DNA of 13,514 bases, taken from Candidatus Omnitrophota bacterium. Its GTDB lineage: Bacteria > Omnitrophota > Gorgyraeia > Zapsychrales > Fredricksoniimonadaceae. Below are positions 5,833 through 13,110 of the stretch, piece after piece. The stretch is from NCBI GenBank assembly GCA_023247575.1, contig JAHFGE010000031.1, positions 1 through 13,514 on the forward strand, in the 5' to 3' direction. Every line of letters begins with the position of its first letter. Within the stretch, counting starts at the first letter, position 1. Under the pieces are notes generated by a model, which did not search any database, was not told where the DNA came from, and worked only from the letters and a program-made list of their open reading frames with translations. Position numbers and translations under genes: made by a program.

Positions 5833-5902
5833 AAAAAAATTTTAAAGAAATTTTTTTGGAGAAGTCTCGCCACCAAAATTACGATGTAATTTTGGTGGCG
5901 GA
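5829..5902. repeat. Two-hairpin palindromic module A, at the tRNA-Ser(GCT) 5' end
   Basis: Hairpin 1 (5829-5861) has arms CTCCAAAAAAATTT and AAATTTTTTTGGAG; its outer four bases belong to the tRNA acceptor. The linker AAGTCTCG is at 5862-5869. Hairpin 2 (5870-5898) has arms CCACCAAAATTAC and GTAATTTTGGTGG, followed by CGGA. The direct repeat CTCTCC (plus strand 5827-5832 and 5903-5908, GGAGAG on the minus strand) flanks the module. Arms are perfect and AT-rich, and the stop codon of the GIY-YIG gene lies in hairpin 2. Confidence 0.75.
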
Positions 5903-6163
5903 CTCTCCACTAGTAATCTTCCACTGCTCAATAAAACCTTTTATTCTTCTTCGACCTGTAATTGATTTATAAAACTTCTCCATTTGTATAGCTTCACGAA
6001 GAGTATCAAATCTATCTAAATGAAGCATCTCAAAAGGCCTAAATGCTTTTGTAAACTTATTTTTACCCGAATTATGTTCTTCTAAACGACGGTCTACATC
6101 ATTCGTACTACCTGTGTACGTTTTCTTCCTGTCATAACTAATTAAAATATATGTAAAATACAT
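5879..6163 (-). CDS. GIY-YIG domain nuclease, UPF0213/YhbQ-like
   Basis: About 94 residues from the ATG at 6163 (MYFTYILISYD), or 97 from 6172. The GIY-YIG signature is present as YTYI-like TYIL near the start and TYTGST about 13 residues later, followed by the catalytic-type Arg (DRRLEEHNSG) and Glu (IQMEKFYKSI) expected of this single-domain family. Members resemble the UvrC nuclease and homing endonucleases; the substrate of this subgroup is uncertain. The ATG overlaps the tadA TGA (TGATG), so translation is probably coupled. The last residues, from about SGESATKITS, are read through a GGAGAG copy and palindromic module A, so the original C-terminus was probably different. tRNA-Ser(GCT) follows directly. 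Confidence 0.8.
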   Translation of the reverse strand: MYFTYILISYDRKKTYTGSTNDVDRRLEEHNSGKNKFTKAFRPFEMLHLDRFDTLREAIQMEKFYKSITGRRRIKGFIEQWKITSGESATKITS

Positions 6164-6639
6164 CAATTCCATTCCACCGCTTGCCTCTTTCTCTTCCTCT
6201 TAAAAAACTCACTGAGGAGGCTGGCGCATTGTGGCGCTAAAATACCTCCTTGAACATTCAAACGATGGTTCAATCCTTTATGGTGAGCAATATTTATAAC
6301 CGATCCACACGCACCAGCCTTGATATCTTCCGCCCCGAAACACACGCGTCCCAGACGAGCCAACACCAAAGCGCCGGCACACATCGAACAGGGCTCGATT
6401 GTAACATAGAGGATACACTCCTGCAACCACTTCGAAGACAAGTAATTGGTCGCCGCAGTCAAGGCAATCATTTCGGCGTGGGCGGTGGGGTCTTTGAGCA
6501 TCTCTACCTGATTGTAGGAACGCGCAATGATTTTATTTTTATATACAATCACAGCGCCGACAGGCACTTCATCCAATTGCTCAGCCTTTTTGGCCTGCCG
6601 AATGGCCTCCTGCATAAACATTTCGTCGAGTTTACTCAT
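6163..6639 (-). CDS. tadA: tRNA-specific adenosine deaminase TadA
   Basis: TadA converts A34 to inosine in tRNA-Arg(ACG), so that one tRNA reads CGU, CGC and CGA. The 158 residues match the family length and hold the zinc deaminase motifs HAE (54-56, Glu56 the proton shuttle) and PCSMC (83-87), with the preceding DEVPVGAVIV and the ARSYNQVE substrate loop intact. A basic tail (FFKRKRKRQ) is typical. Its ATG overlaps the TGA of the kinase-like gene (ATGA) and its own TGA overlaps the GIY-YIG start, so the three are probably one transcript. The only known bacterial tRNA substrate, tRNA-Arg(ACG), lies just upstream on the same strand at 7373-7446. Confidence 0.95.
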   Translation of the reverse strand: MSKLDEMFMQEAIRQAKKAEQLDEVPVGAVIVYKNKIIARSYNQVEMLKDPTAHAEMIALTAATNYLSSKWLQECILYVTIEPCSMCAGALVLARLGRVCFGAEDIKAGACGSVINIAHHKGLNHRLNVQGGILAPQCASLLSEFFKRKRKRQAVEWN

Positions 6640-7358
6640 AGAGCTACAGGAAGGAGAATTTTGACTTGGGTTCCTTTGCGTAAAGAGCTCTGTATATGAA
6701 TAGAGCCCCCTACCGACTGGATGATGGCATAGACAATGGAAAGGCCCAAACCAGAACTTTTTTCTACGCCTTGTTCCTTGGTCGTAAAAAACGGTTCAAA
6801 AACTCTAGGCAAATGCTGGGATGTTATCCCAACGCCTTCATCGATAACTTCAATGGTTACAAACTTAGATCGCTTTTTATATAAAGTCCATATTTTTATA
6901 TTCCCACCGGCGGGCATGGCCTCCACAGCATTGGCCAGTATGTTGTGGATCACCTGATGGCCATTAAGGCGGCTGATATGAACTAAAGGAAGATTTTTTT
7001 GTAAATGCTTATGCACTTTAATCTTAGAGTCCCTGCATTGCTGCTCTAAAAGGCCTAAGATATCTTCAACGATTTCATTAATCGCACAAGATTCCCGATG
7101 AGTTTTCGATTGACCCAAAATTTTTAAACGACCGGTGGTCTGATAGCATCGTCTGATCTGTTTATTCATCTGCTCCATGGTATTGAGAATTTGCCTGAAG
7201 TCTTTGTAGGAAATGTATTCAAAATTTTTATTCTTGTAAGTATCGATAAGTTTCTGAGAACTCAATAACAAAGAGTGCAAAGGGGCATTGATCTCTTGGG
7301 CAAGGCCAGTGAGTATGGTAAAACATGAGTTAGAATCGGACTTAGAATTTTTCTCCAT
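6636..7358 (-). CDS. Histidine-kinase-like protein with a substituted phospho-acceptor residue
   Basis: The 240-residue protein has no sensor, membrane segment or signal peptide. Residues 15-80 are a dimerisation helix pair of HisKA type and 125-240 are an ATPase domain of the GHKL family with N box NILANAVEA (139-147), G1 DEGVGI (173-178), F box FEPFFTTK (187-194) and G2 SSGLGLSIV (201-209), all well preserved. In the H box, where kinases have a motif like AHEINNPL, this protein reads AQEINAPL, so the histidine is replaced by Gln21 (codon CAA). ATP binding should remain but classical autophosphorylation should not. It begins about 12 bases after the tRNA-Arg CCA and overlaps tadA by 4 bases. 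No response regulator is nearby. Confidence 0.85.
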   Translation of the reverse strand: MEKNSKSDSNSCFTILTGLAQEINAPLHSLLLSSQKLIDTYKNKNFEYISYKDFRQILNTMEQMNKQIRRCYQTTGRLKILGQSKTHRESCAINEIVEDILGLLEQQCRDSKIKVHKHLQKNLPLVHISRLNGHQVIHNILANAVEAMPAGGNIKIWTLYKKRSKFVTIEVIDEGVGITSQHLPRVFEPFFTTKEQGVEKSSGLGLSIVYAIIQSVGGSIHIQSSLRKGTQVKILLPVAL

Positions 7359-7369
7359 ATTTAAAAACC

Positions 7370-7446
7370 TGGCGCGCCTGGCAGGGATCGAACCTGCAAC
7401 CCCTAGTTCCGTAGACTAGTGCTCTATCCAATTGAGCTACAGGCGC
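7370..7446 (-). tRNA. tRNA-Arg(ACG), with encoded CCA
   Basis: On the minus strand acceptor GCGCCTG (7446-7440) pairs with CAGGCGC (7380-7374); discriminator G and CCA follow (7373-7370). The D arm is GCTC-AATTGGATA-GAGC, the anticodon arm CTAGT-CTACGGA-ACTAG has anticodon ACG, and the T arm is GCAGG-TTCGATC-CCTGC. Its A34 is the target of TadA, encoded about 730 bp downstream on the same strand. It is the only tRNA here with CCA outside a repeat. Palindromic module B ends one base before its 5' end. Confidence 0.95.
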
Positions 7447-7447
7447 C

Positions 7448-7508
7448 CGTCAAAATTTCTTTAAAATTTTGACGAGGTCTCGCCATCCCGCCTTGGCGGG
7501 ATGGCGGA
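7448..7508. repeat. Two-hairpin palindromic module B, at the tRNA-Arg 5' end
   Basis: Hairpin 1 (7448-7474) has arms CGTCAAAATTT and AAATTTTGACG. The linker AGGTCTCG is at 7475-7482. Hairpin 2 (7483-7504) is CCATCCCGCC-TT-GGCGGGATGG, followed by CGGA. The linker and the border CGGA match the other modules while the arms are different. It is directly upstream of the tRNA-Arg 5' end. Confidence 0.75.
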
Positions 7509-7577
7509 CATGTTCTCGTCAAAAATCAAAAATTAAAAAAATATTTATATCAAATATATCTCCTGCTGTCCAGCAGC

Positions 7578-8933
7578 TTACTTATTGATTTCCTTGAGCA
7601 TGCGTTGACGGTCCAGACCGATCTTATGCATGGCCTCAGCCGGATTATGGGTGTAATAATGACAAAAAGTGGTGACTTCCTTAATGGTATGAATACCTCG
7701 TTCGGTGAGATTTTTTAGGACATTGGCACGAATCCATATTTCAGCCATAATTTCCCTGGGTGTCAAACCTGTCTCTTGGGCCAGACGATCCCTGTAAATC
7801 GTACTCGGCGAGGTAGCTACTATCCTTTTAAGCTCATAATTATATTTAAAAATCTCATGCCGTAAAATATGGTTACCCTCCATGCCGCTGGTTTCGGTGA
7901 CTTCATCGATCACCCGAAAGAGTCTTCCGTCCACATGATAGCGTTTGAGGATAATAAAAACATCGATAAGATTAATCAACATGAGCGGCACATTCATCGG
8001 TTCATTATTCAGACGCATAATAGCTTCCTTGGCTGTCAAAGCATGGATAGTGCTCATGCAATATTTCCCGATATTAACAGCCGTAATCATGTCACGAGCC
8101 TCTTCTCCTCTGACTTCCCCAACGATCACACGTTCGGGACGCATACGCAGACTGTTTTTAACTAAATCCGAAAGGGTCAAGTGCTCATCAGTTTCCAAGC
8201 GTGAACAACTATCTTCCAGAAAGGTGTTGAGCTCCAGAGTATCTTCGATAATCACTAAACGGTCTTTAGGTGGAATAAAACTCAATAAAGCATTGAGCAA
8301 AGTCGTTTTGCCCGTGCCAGGGCCGCCAGCGATAATAATATTAGCCGGGCGAATGGAGAGACCTTCCATATAAAGCCATAATTGTCCTGCCAGCTCATAA
8401 CTTATACTTCCATTCTGAATCAAATCAATGATACTTAAAGGGTCCACCTTGCTCTTGGTAATCGTCAACTGTGGCCCCAAAGGAGTATCGACAATGTTAA
8501 CGCGTCCGGTGAGATTGGCCAATTCCACGTTAGCAATTTTGTGATAACCACTACGGCCACTAAAAACCATCAGCTTTTGGATGAAAACTTCCAATTCGCG
8601 CTGAGAGGAAAACATTTTATTCGTGGCCATAAATCCTTTTTGGGCGTGATGAATATAGATAGGCTTAAGAGAATTAATGATAACGTCTTCCACATTGATG
8701 TCACAAAGTAATTCTTCAATAACCCCATAGGAAAGAAATTCTTTAATAAACTTCTGTTGTTCTCCCAAAGAAGGAAACTCTTCCTTAAATGGACTGCCCG
8801 CATCCTCTTTAAAAACTTGCTCTAGAGCCTGTGCCACCATCGCTTCCCGTTCTGGGGCCGTAGCCAGCAAAGGCATTTTGCCTTTTAATTTAGCCAAAAC
8901 CAAAGCCTCCAGTTCTATAAATTTTTTATTCAT
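7578..8933 (-). CDS. CpaF-like type II/IV secretion ATPase
   Basis: This hexameric-type ATPase of the VirB11/CpaF/TadA(pilus) family powers pilus assembly or protein secretion from the cytoplasmic face of the inner membrane. The 451 residues include an N-terminal helical region, the domain around LSYGVIEELLCDINVEDVII (67-86), Walker A GGPGTGKTT (203-211), an Asp/Glu box VIIEDTLEL (227-235), Walker B RVIVGEVRGEEA (268-279) and the His box MSTIHA (293-298). The start at 8933 is preferred because MNKKFIELEA follows AGGTG by about 9 nt; the frame is open further upstream only because it overlaps the M16 gene. The ATG overlaps the M16 stop by 8 bases, so translation is coupled. No TadB/C, pilin or secretin genes are present in the window, so the exact system is open. 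Confidence 0.88.
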   Translation of the reverse strand: MNKKFIELEALVLAKLKGKMPLLATAPEREAMVAQALEQVFKEDAGSPFKEEFPSLGEQQKFIKEFLSYGVIEELLCDINVEDVIINSLKPIYIHHAQKGFMATNKMFSSQRELEVFIQKLMVFSGRSGYHKIANVELANLTGRVNIVDTPLGPQLTITKSKVDPLSIIDLIQNGSISYELAGQLWLYMEGLSIRPANIIIAGGPGTGKTTLLNALLSFIPPKDRLVIIEDTLELNTFLEDSCSRLETDEHLTLSDLVKNSLRMRPERVIVGEVRGEEARDMITAVNIGKYCMSTIHALTAKEAIMRLNNEPMNVPLMLINLIDVFIILKRYHVDGRLFRVIDEVTETSGMEGNHILRHEIFKYNYELKRIVATSPSTIYRDRLAQETGLTPREIMAEIWIRANVLKNLTERGIHTIKEVTTFCHYYTHNPAEAMHKIGLDRQRMLKEINK

Positions 8934-11529
8934 GATGGTCGGCACCTGCCTCTTTTGATTTGACGATGATAATGGCGGCCTTGTGAATATCCAAATACTT
9001 ATTCGCAATCCGTCGAACGTCTTGGGCTGTCACCGCATCTATTTTACCATCGTATTGACGATAAAAGTCATAGCCTAAACCAAATAATTCATCCGTTGCG
9101 GCCATAGAGGCCAAGGCACTGTTGGTGGTTAAAAAACGTCTTAACAAACCTTTTAAATAATTCTTGGCACCTGCCAACTCTTGGGCAGGCGCTTCTTGAG
9201 TCCTTAAATTCTCCAGCTCTTTGGTGACGATGCTTTTAACGCTATCAATTTTATCCGGCTTCGTCAATACATAAAGCGTAAAAGTACCAGTATCCAGATC
9301 GGGTGAGTACCGGGAGCCGGTGGTATAAGCCTGGCCTGTTTGATCCCGTACTTTGACAAACAGCCTTCCGCTTAAACCGGATCCTAAAATTGTATCGATA
9401 ACCTCCATGCCAAAACGATCGCTGTTTTTTAATGAGGGCGCCTGGAAACCCATCATGACTAAAGCCTGTTCTTTTTCCATATTGAGAGTTTTAAGCCGAG
9501 TTGTCTGCGGGGAGCTTTCCGTGAATAATGGGACCGAGATGTTGCCTTTCTTTAGAAAACTAAATTTTTGCTTCAACTGCTGTAATACTTTATTTGCATC
9601 ACAGTCACCGAATACAGCAATGACCATGTTGTTTCCATAAACTCCTTTTTGATAAAATTCCAGCAAATCTCGACGAGTAATTTTAGACAGGCTTTCTTTG
9701 GTTCCTAAAGGATCCCGGCGGATAGGATGAGTTAAATAAAGTGTTTCCAGCAAAGCCCTGGACGAAGTGGCCATAATATCATCCTGCCGTTCCTGCAGCG
9801 CCGTGAGCATCTCCTGGTGCTGCCGGCCCATGGCAGAAGAAGGCATGGAAGGATTTTCGACAAAATCGGCCAGCATATTTAAAGCCAAATCCTGGTCGTC
9901 AGATAAGACATCAAAGGTAATCCCACAAGTATCGAATCCGCAAGCGCCCCTTAATGTCCCGCCTCTTTGCTCAATGGTTTGGTTGATTTGGTCTTCGCTC
10001 AAATGTTGGCTACCTTTAATCCAAACACGGCCCATGAATTGCGAGATTCCGCCTAAATTCTGGCTTTCCACCCTTGTTCCCCCATGCATCAATAGCTTAA
10101 TGGCCAACACAGGTACACTATGGTCCTCATGAACCAGAATAGTCAATCCATTATCCAAAACTATTTTTTTGATTTCACTTTGTGGATTAACCTGCACGGA
10201 GGGCAAGTTGGCTGGGGCCATTGATTTGGGTTTTAACACCGTGATGCTTAAATGAGAATCCTGTAAATAGCGGTTGGCTACCCTTTGAATATCCTCGTTG
10301 CGGACTTTTTTAATGAATTTCACATAATGACGAGAGAAATTGGCATCGCCGGTCATGGCTTCATCCATGGCTGCCCGAGAAGCCAGACTGCTACTGGTTT
10401 GGTTTTCGAATACAAATTGAGACAACACCTGCCGCTTAGTTTTCTCTAACTCGGCAGAGCTCAAGCCATATTTTTGAATATCACCGACCATGACCTTTAC
10501 AAAGGCTAAAACACCTTCCAGGTTGTCCTTGGACATCATTCCTTGAATTTCAAACAGGCCTCTATCTTGGGGCGTAAAATTCGACGAGGAGATGCTTTCT
10601 ACCAAATGCTTGTTTTGATAAACCTCTCTATAAAGGCGGGAACTCTGGCCCTCACCTAAAGCCATGGATAAAACATCCATAGCATATAAATCCGGCTCTA
10701 AGACACTAACCCCCTGATAGGCCAAAAAAAAATGAATGAAAGGCGTTGGATAATAGCTTTCCAAATAACGTTTAAACATCTGAGGGGGCTCCTGAGGCAG
10801 GTTACGTTCTACAAAAGGCCTGGGTTTAAAATCTTTAAAGGCCTGATCGATAAGCGGCAAAATTTTATCTTTAGGAAAGGGGCCAGCCACGGATAAGACC
10901 ATGTTATTGGGGGCATAGCGTTCTTTGTAATAACCAAATAGCTCATCACGTGTGATGGAATCAAAAAGCGGCGGATAACCAATGATAGGATGCCGGTAAG
11001 GGTTCTGGATATAAACATTACGAAAAACCAGATCACTTAAAACGCGATCAGGGCGGTCATTGTAAAGCCGCATTTCCCCGTGGATGACTTTACGTTCCTT
11101 TTCCATTTCCTGAGCATCGAAGATCGAATTCATGACCATGTCGCTCATAATGTCAAGCCCTTGAGCCAATGAATCCTGCGGCAGATCCAAAGTGTAGATC
11201 GTGTCATCATGACTCGTGGAGGCATTGATGTTACCGCCTAATTTTTTGACCTCTTTGGCAATAGATCCTACCGGCCGCCGGACCGTTCCTTTAAAAAGCA
11301 TATGTTCGACAAAATGAGAAACGCCCATCCCCAAATAGCGTCCTTCCATGGCCGAGCCAGTTTTAACGCAGGCATCAATGGAAACCGTCTGGCTGGTGGG
11401 CACCTCCTGAATAAGAACCGTTAATCCATTGTCCAGAACCGTTTTAAACACTTCTTGTTGGTCTGCCAGACTTGGAATGGTAGTAATCAATAATACAGCC
11501 ATGACAAGGAGAATTGATTTTAATTTCAT
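8926..11529 (-). CDS. Tandem M16 zinc peptidase, exported, second half inactive
   Basis: The 867-residue protein begins with a signal peptide (MKLKSILLVMAVLLITTIPS, cleavage after SLA near residue 22), so it acts outside the cytoplasm. It is two M16 units in one chain, about 25-440 and 455-860. The first has the inverted zinc motif HFVEH (His72, Glu75, His76) and a downstream zinc ligand Glu152 (VIHGEM), so it should be a peptidase. In the second, the matching place reads GGISQFMGRVW and has no zinc ligands, so this half is structural, like the alpha partner of processing peptidases. The R/Y substrate motif appears as GSRYSPDLDTG near the end. It starts 7 bases after the TAA of the upstream unknown gene and overlaps cpaF by 8 bases. 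Confidence 0.92.
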   Translation of the reverse strand: MKLKSILLVMAVLLITTIPSLADQQEVFKTVLDNGLTVLIQEVPTSQTVSIDACVKTGSAMEGRYLGMGVSHFVEHMLFKGTVRRPVGSIAKEVKKLGGNINASTSHDDTIYTLDLPQDSLAQGLDIMSDMVMNSIFDAQEMEKERKVIHGEMRLYNDRPDRVLSDLVFRNVYIQNPYRHPIIGYPPLFDSITRDELFGYYKERYAPNNMVLSVAGPFPKDKILPLIDQAFKDFKPRPFVERNLPQEPPQMFKRYLESYYPTPFIHFFLAYQGVSVLEPDLYAMDVLSMALGEGQSSRLYREVYQNKHLVESISSSNFTPQDRGLFEIQGMMSKDNLEGVLAFVKVMVGDIQKYGLSSAELEKTKRQVLSQFVFENQTSSSLASRAAMDEAMTGDANFSRHYVKFIKKVRNEDIQRVANRYLQDSHLSITVLKPKSMAPANLPSVQVNPQSEIKKIVLDNGLTILVHEDHSVPVLAIKLLMHGGTRVESQNLGGISQFMGRVWIKGSQHLSEDQINQTIEQRGGTLRGACGFDTCGITFDVLSDDQDLALNMLADFVENPSMPSSAMGRQHQEMLTALQERQDDIMATSSRALLETLYLTHPIRRDPLGTKESLSKITRRDLLEFYQKGVYGNNMVIAVFGDCDANKVLQQLKQKFSFLKKGNISVPLFTESSPQTTRLKTLNMEKEQALVMMGFQAPSLKNSDRFGMEVIDTILGSGLSGRLFVKVRDQTGQAYTTGSRYSPDLDTGTFTLYVLTKPDKIDSVKSIVTKELENLRTQEAPAQELAGAKNYLKGLLRRFLTTNSALASMAATDELFGLGYDFYRQYDGKIDAVTAQDVRRIANKYLDIHKAAIIIVKSKEAGADHHE

Positions 11530-11536
11530 TTAAGAA

Positions 11537-12067
11537 TTATTCTTTCTGATGCCACTGATCCAATAATTTACGAATATCCATCGAGGAATTCCGAGCCACC
11601 TGAGCACAGATAAAGATCAACAAAGAAAACGGCCACACATCTTCAGGGCCAATCAGCAATCCTGTGGAAGTATTCTCCTGTGCTTGCAGATGGTTAGCGT
11701 AATGTTTAATGGCGTCATCCAATTTGCCTTCAAAGATATCCAGTGAGGATGTTTTATTATTGTATTTCATGGATGGCAAAGATACCCCGCGAACTAAAAG
11801 GAGATTGATCATAGAATCGCTGTCTAAGTCTGACAGCTCTTGCATGTCAAACCCTTCAAATTGGGGAATATTAGGCGGCAAAATCAAAGAGGGCTTTTGC
11901 ACCAACACCTCCCCTTTACGCACAACGGTATCTCCTTGATTAATGGAAGAGGCTGATAAATGAATATAGGGTACATGGGTGTCCGCGAACGTCTGCAAAG
12001 ACAGCACGCGGCTGCGAATGATTTCTGTTCCTTTAAGTGCTTTTTCAAATGAATCTTGAATGTCCAT
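11537..12067 (-). CDS. Unknown protein at the head of the M16-cpaF operon
   Basis: I do not recognise this family. With the ATG at 12067 (MDIQDSFEKA) the protein has 176 residues; the frame is open to 12103, but the upstream ATG lies at the edge of palindromic module C without a ribosome site, whereas AAGG stands 8 nt before 12067. Visible features: a short helix, GDTVVRKGEVLVQKPSLILP (about residues 46-65), acidic QELSDLDSDSM, a conserved-looking LLVRGVSLPSMKYNN, a helical stretch KLDDAIKHYANHLQ, and a moderately hydrophobic LLIGPEDVWPFSLLIFICAQ near the C-terminus. There is no signal peptide, so it is probably cytoplasmic. Being 7 bases upstream of the M16 gene, it likely shares its transcript, but nothing shows its role. 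Confidence 0.7.
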   Translation of the reverse strand: MDIQDSFEKALKGTEIIRSRVLSLQTFADTHVPYIHLSASSINQGDTVVRKGEVLVQKPSLILPPNIPQFEGFDMQELSDLDSDSMINLLLVRGVSLPSMKYNNKTSSLDIFEGKLDDAIKHYANHLQAQENTSTGLLIGPEDVWPFSLLIFICAQVARNSSMDIRKLLDQWHQKE

Positions 12068-12097
12068 ACGGTTAACCTTAAATGAAGCTGGCGGATT

Positions 12098-12166
12098 CGC
12101 CATTAAAAATTCTTAAATTTTTAATGGCGAGATTTCGCCATAATTTTTGCAGAGCAAAAATTATGG
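12098..12166. repeat. Two-hairpin palindromic module C, at the tRNA-Ser(TGA) 3' end
   Basis: Hairpin 1 (12098-12129) is CGCCATTAAAAATT-CTTA-AATTTTTAATGGCG. The linker AGATTTCG is at 12130-12137. Hairpin 2 (12138-12166) is CCATAATTTTTGC-AGA-GCAAAAATTATGG. Its outer bases abut the tRNA discriminator, so the minus strand reads discriminator G then CCA, the last three being the start of the hairpin arm. No run of T follows, so it is not a typical terminator. Confidence 0.78.
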
Positions 12167-12253
12167 CGGAGAAGGAAGGATTCGAACCTTCGACCCCGCA
12201 AGCGGGGTAACGGTTTTCAAGACCGCCGCATTCAACCACTCTGCCACTTCTCC
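12167..12253 (-). tRNA. tRNA-Ser(TGA)
   Basis: On the minus strand acceptor GGAGAAG (12253-12247) pairs with CTTCTCC (12174-12168), discriminator G at 12167. The anticodon arm has loop CTTGAAA (anticodon TGA), followed by a long variable arm (ACCCCGCTTGCGGGGT) and T arm GAAGG-TTCGAAT-CCTTC. CCA follows only as part of module C. Double hairpins lie on both sides. Confidence 0.95.
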
Positions 12254-12255
12254 CA

Positions 12256-12302
12256 ATCCCGCCTTTGGCGGGATGAATCCCGAGTCCCGCCTTTGGCGGG
12301 AC
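12256..12302. repeat. Pair of GC-rich hairpins at the tRNA-Ser(TGA) 5' end
   Basis: ATCCCGCC-TTT-GGCGGGAT (12256-12274) and GTCCCGCC-TTT-GGCGGGAC (12284-12302) are perfect hairpins separated by a 9-nt linker GAATCCCGA. The CCCGCC/GGCGGG arms also occur in hairpin 2 of module B. The layout is that of the other modules but the linker differs. Confidence 0.65.
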
Positions 12303-12323
12303 GAGGGATCTTATTTTTAAGGT

Positions 12324-12385
12324 AATCTCTCACTTCGTTCGAGATATAATTAATGGCCTGGAAACATCCCAAGGCCGTTAATTAT
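12324..12385. repeat. Adjacent hairpins at the 3' end of the integrase-like gene
   Basis: ATCTC (about 12325) pairs with GAGAT (12341-12345), and directly beside it ATAATTAATGGCCT (12346-12359) pairs with AGGCCGTTAATTAT (12372-12385) over 14 bp with one G-T pair. The integrase-like gene ends inside the second hairpin. It could act as its terminator, but it lacks a clear U-run. Confidence 0.55.
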
Positions 12386-13025
12386 ACACATCCTGCCTTT
12401 GTAAGGGAATGAAATTTGACCAATACATAATTTGGGCCACATCTTTAAGTTTCAAAACTTGATAAACTTTCCCCAAACTCACCCCTCGTCCCAATAAGTC
12501 TTTAGCTAAATTGAACCGCCCCTCTGTCACCGGCATGATTTTCTTAGGCCATTCTAAAAGCCGTATATGCAAGGTGGGGTTATCATTGATAAGACCAATC
12601 CGGATACCGTATTCCAGAATTTCCCGTAAAAGCAAAAGAGTCAAATTCACCAGTTTGGCTTTAGTGGTTTTGGTTAAAAAAATTTTATATGATTCTACAA
12701 CTGACGGAGTGATTTGAGAAAGTCTGTTAATCTGGGGGTAATTATTCTCAAGAAACCCTCTAAAATGCTGCCACGTTTCTAAAAAGCGTCCTACGCTCTT
12801 GGCGGAAAACTGACCCCTGGCATGAGGGAGGAATTGTTCAAAAAAGGCCGTTAAATCAATTTCCCGCACAATGGTTAAAGATTCGCCTTGGGCAATCTTA
12901 GCCTCGATTTGCTCCAGCTTTTTTCTGGCCTCCTGCTCATTGGTACCGGCCACCTGAGAATAGATAAGTCCTCGAGCGTAAAACTCAATATAATAAGTAT
13001 TACCTATCCTCTTGATTTGGCCCAT
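12378..13025 (-). CDS. Tyrosine-recombinase-like protein without the catalytic centre
   Basis: This 215-residue protein starts like a phage-type integrase: an arm-binding beta region (MGQIKRIGNTYYIEFYARG, then NEQEARKKLEQIEAKI, residues 1-45) and a SAM-like core-binding domain (about 55-155, with FEQFLPHARGQF, TPSVVESYKIFL, REILEYGIRIGLINDNPT). A normal enzyme would then have about 170 catalytic residues with Arg, Lys, His-x-x-Arg, His and Tyr. Here only about 60 follow, and RFNLAKDLLGRGVSLGKVYQ then LKLKDVAQIMYWSNF resembles only the last part of that domain, with a Tyr/Trp near the nucleophile position but no Arg I, Lys or HxxR. The gene has no frameshift, so it may be a kept DNA-binding protein. 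It sits between two tRNA-Ser genes, classic integrase targets. No Shine-Dalgarno is seen. Confidence 0.6.
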   Translation of the reverse strand: MGQIKRIGNTYYIEFYARGLIYSQVAGTNEQEARKKLEQIEAKIAQGESLTIVREIDLTAFFEQFLPHARGQFSAKSVGRFLETWQHFRGFLENNYPQINRLSQITPSVVESYKIFLTKTTKAKLVNLTLLLLREILEYGIRIGLINDNPTLHIRLLEWPKKIMPVTEGRFNLAKDLLGRGVSLGKVYQVLKLKDVAQIMYWSNFIPLQRQDVYN

Positions 13026-13041
13026 AATGTGAAGGCGGATC

Positions 13042-13110
13042 CGCCATTAAAAATTTATGAATTTTTAATGGCGAGATCTCGCCATAATTCTTGCTTTGCA
13101 AGAATTATGG
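13042..13110. repeat. Two-hairpin palindromic module D, at the tRNA-Ser(CGA) 3' end
   Basis: Hairpin 1 (13042-13073) is CGCCATTAAAAATT-TATG-AATTTTTAATGGCG, with the same arms as module C but another loop. The linker AGATCTCG is at 13074-13081. Hairpin 2 (13082-13110) is CCATAATTCTTGC-TTT-GCAAGAATTATGG, differing from module C by a change matched on both arms. It abuts the discriminator base of the tRNA. Confidence 0.78.

Noticed and set aside
7525..7553. Weak promoter TTGATA-17-TTTGAT for tRNA-Arg on the minus strand
   Set aside because: It lies in a very AT-rich stretch where such matches arise by chance, and module B would stand between it and the tRNA.
12098..12166. Modules C and D as ordinary tRNA-Ser terminators
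   Set aside because: They lack a U-run after the stems, and near-identical two-hairpin plans also occur on the 5' side of tRNAs (A, B), so termination alone does not explain the pattern, though a termination effect is not excluded.
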